A stretch of DNA of 6,020 bases from an uncultured Alphaproteobacteria bacterium (GTDB lineage Bacteria > Pseudomonadota > Alphaproteobacteria > RUG11792): contig CAJOOW010000021.1 of the NCBI GenBank assembly GCA_905236375.1, forward strand, positions 1-6,020, written 5' to 3'. Under the pieces are notes generated by a model. That model made no database searches and had not been told where the DNA came from. It saw nothing but the letters and a program-made list of their open reading frames with translations. The translations under genes were made by a program, and so were the position numbers. How positions within the stretch are numbered: position 1 is the stretch's first letter; each line of letters opens with the position of its first letter. This document shows, piece after piece, positions 4,912-6,020 of this stretch.

Positions 4912-6020
4912 AGTTAACTGTTCTCTTTACAGGATCTTTTGTGTATCTTATAAATCCACAATGACCATCATAATCCGATCCTTCGATATAAAACACATTT
5001 TCTTTTTGATTTGGGTTATAGATTTTAAATCCCAAAACTTCAGCTATCATTTTAGCTACTTCATAATGCGTCGGCCTAAAAATTTTTTTGAATTTCTTTC
5101 TAAATTCTTCATCATTGCTCTGAACAATAACAGGGATATTGGCAACTTGAGGATGTAAAACCAAGTGGCCATAAATCCCAGCTTCTCCCATACATTCGTT
5201 GTGATCTGAAGCAAAAATAATATAAAATTTGCCTTTCTTTTGCTTGTTAAATTTGTTGAATATCCTTGCAATAACGGAGTCATTATATAACATTGCATTG
5301 TCATATTCGTCTATTCTGGAATTCTTTCCTCCTTTGAAGTGCTTTCTATCTTTATAATATTTTGGAAAACATTTTATATATGGAGTATGAACACATCTTT
5401 GATGGAGAACTATGAAATTTCTCTCTCCGAAAGTCTGTTCATCAATCAGAGATAAAATATAATCATCCATTAGACGCGACATTTTTTCGATATCGTCGGA
5501 TTTTGTTTTGCAAACATCGATATATTTAGAAGCTGAACCGCACACTATATTAACCATATTTTCAGATGTTGAAGCTAGATAATATGTTTTAAAACCATTC
5601 TCTTTAGCTAATTTTAATAATGAAGTTTTGCCTGAATTGTTTAACTTTATGTTGTCAGGTTCCCAAATGACATGCGACATAAATCTTAACGATGATCTAG
5701 TGCAGGTCCCCCCAGCTATGCCCTCTGTAAAACAAAAATTTTCCAATTGTTTTAATTTATCTAATTCCGGAGTTGTTTCTCTTTCATATCCAAAAAGGGA
5801 CATGTGTTTTGCATTTGAACTTTCTCCGATTATATATACGATTGTTATAGGTTCATCGTGAGGAATTCCAATGTTTTTGATTTCATATTCCTTATATTTC
5901 GGAGGATTATAATTCTGAAAAATCATCGATAAGGCTATTGATGAACTTTTTAGGGTATTTGAAATCGAAAGTCTGCCATCAACGGGATACATAGTCGTTA
6001 TATTCAAGCTATGAATGAGA
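4895..6020 (-). CDS. Phosphoethanolamine transferase-like protein, EptA/CptA family (copy 2, N-terminus off window)
   Basis: This is the catalytic part of a second transferase, about 65% identical by my count over 363 aligned residues to the downstream copy. The frame stays open to the right edge. A TTG at 6007 could be taken as a start but falls mid-protein: the residues after it align with position 167 onward of copy 1, and the membrane helices are missing. By the 1,573-base offset the true start should lie roughly 460 bases beyond the edge. Counting from the TTG codon, E62 (IGES), T103 (CTRSS), H207 (LHQRCVHTPY), D268-H269 and H281 complete the active site. The loop after DHNE reads CMGEAGIYGH, closer to the family form (DHGESLGENGxYLH) than copy 1. 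The C-terminal tail FYIEGSDYDG is shared with copy 1. The stop TAG at 4895 lies inside the start of copy 1, suggesting coupled translation. Confidence 0.88.
   Translation of the reverse strand, partial: LIHSLNITTMYPVDGRLSISNTLKSSSIALSMIFQNYNPPKYKEYEIKNIGIPHDEPITIVYIIGESSNAKHMSLFGYERETTPELDKLKQLENFCFTEGIAGGTCTRSSLRFMSHVIWEPDNIKLNNSGKTSLLKLAKENGFKTYYLASTSENMVNIVCGSASKYIDVCKTKSDDIEKMSRLMDDYILSLIDEQTFGERNFIVLHQRCVHTPYIKCFPKYYKDRKHFKGGKNSRIDEYDNAMLYNDSVIARIFNKFNKQKKGKFYIIFASDHNECMGEAGIYGHLVLHPQVANIPVIVQSNDEEFRKKFKKIFRPTHYEVAKMIAEVLGFKIYNPNQKENVFYIEGSDYDGHCGFIRYTKDPVKRTVNYDFHN

Larger units (their letters stand above)
3322..6020 (-). repeat. Tandem gene duplication (diverged paralogues)
   Basis: Two head-to-tail gene copies are offset by 1,573 bases over most of their length and 1,570 after a one-codon indel in the FNK-KGK region. 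DNA identity persists in islands: 29 identical bases at 4286-4314 and 5859-5887, and 28 at 3809-3836 and 5382-5409. The protein is most alike around the nucleophile and the metal-ligand segments and least alike in the helix near copy-1 residues 327-338, the loop after DHNE and the last 15 residues. This is an old duplication, not an assembly doubling. Confidence 0.9.

Noticed and set aside
4859..5158. A 99-codon + strand frame across the junction of the two transferase copies.
   Set aside because: It is antisense to conserved C-terminal and N-terminal coding sequence, with no family features of its own.

Overview
The window looks like chromosomal DNA from an AT-rich Gram-negative bacterium. 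The best guess is a host-associated or reduced-genome alphaproteobacterium. That rests on base composition, a UvrC with typical proteobacterial features, the uvrC-pgsA pair, and lipid-modifying enzymes that imply an outer membrane or periplasm. The lineage is an inference; nothing here identifies a genus.

Layout. The left 519 bases hold the 3' part of a rightward gene of unknown function. It has a low-complexity, repeat-bearing N-terminal part, and its beginning probably lies left of the window. Everything else is read leftward as one tightly packed gene row. In reading order from the right edge it contains a phosphoethanolamine-transferase-like protein cut by the window edge, a complete tandem paralogue of it, diacylglycerol kinase (dgkA), an 87-base gap, excinuclease subunit C (uvrC) and phosphatidylglycerophosphate synthase (pgsA). 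Three of the junctions are overlaps (17, 4 and 4 bases), which suggests translational coupling. pgsA and the left-hand gene converge and overlap by 4 bases at their stop codons. No terminator is visible there.

How the genes fit together. EptA/CptA-type transferases take phosphoethanolamine from phosphatidylethanolamine and leave diacylglycerol in the membrane. DgkA phosphorylates diacylglycerol to phosphatidic acid, which re-enters phospholipid synthesis. PgsA starts the branch to phosphatidylglycerol. The row therefore reads as an envelope-modification and lipid-recycling module next to the classical uvrC-pgsA pair. UvrC is a DNA-repair nuclease and probably only a genomic neighbour.

Most worth a second look: the tandem transferase paralogues (about 65% identical by eye, offset 1,570-1,573 bases), which differ sharply beside the metal site; the odd uvrC start, a TTG with a much better ribosome site serving an out-of-frame ATG just upstream; and the repeat-bearing unknown gene on the left. 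I see no RNA genes, CRISPR array, insertion sequence or attachment site. I did not find strong evidence for a wholly new system.
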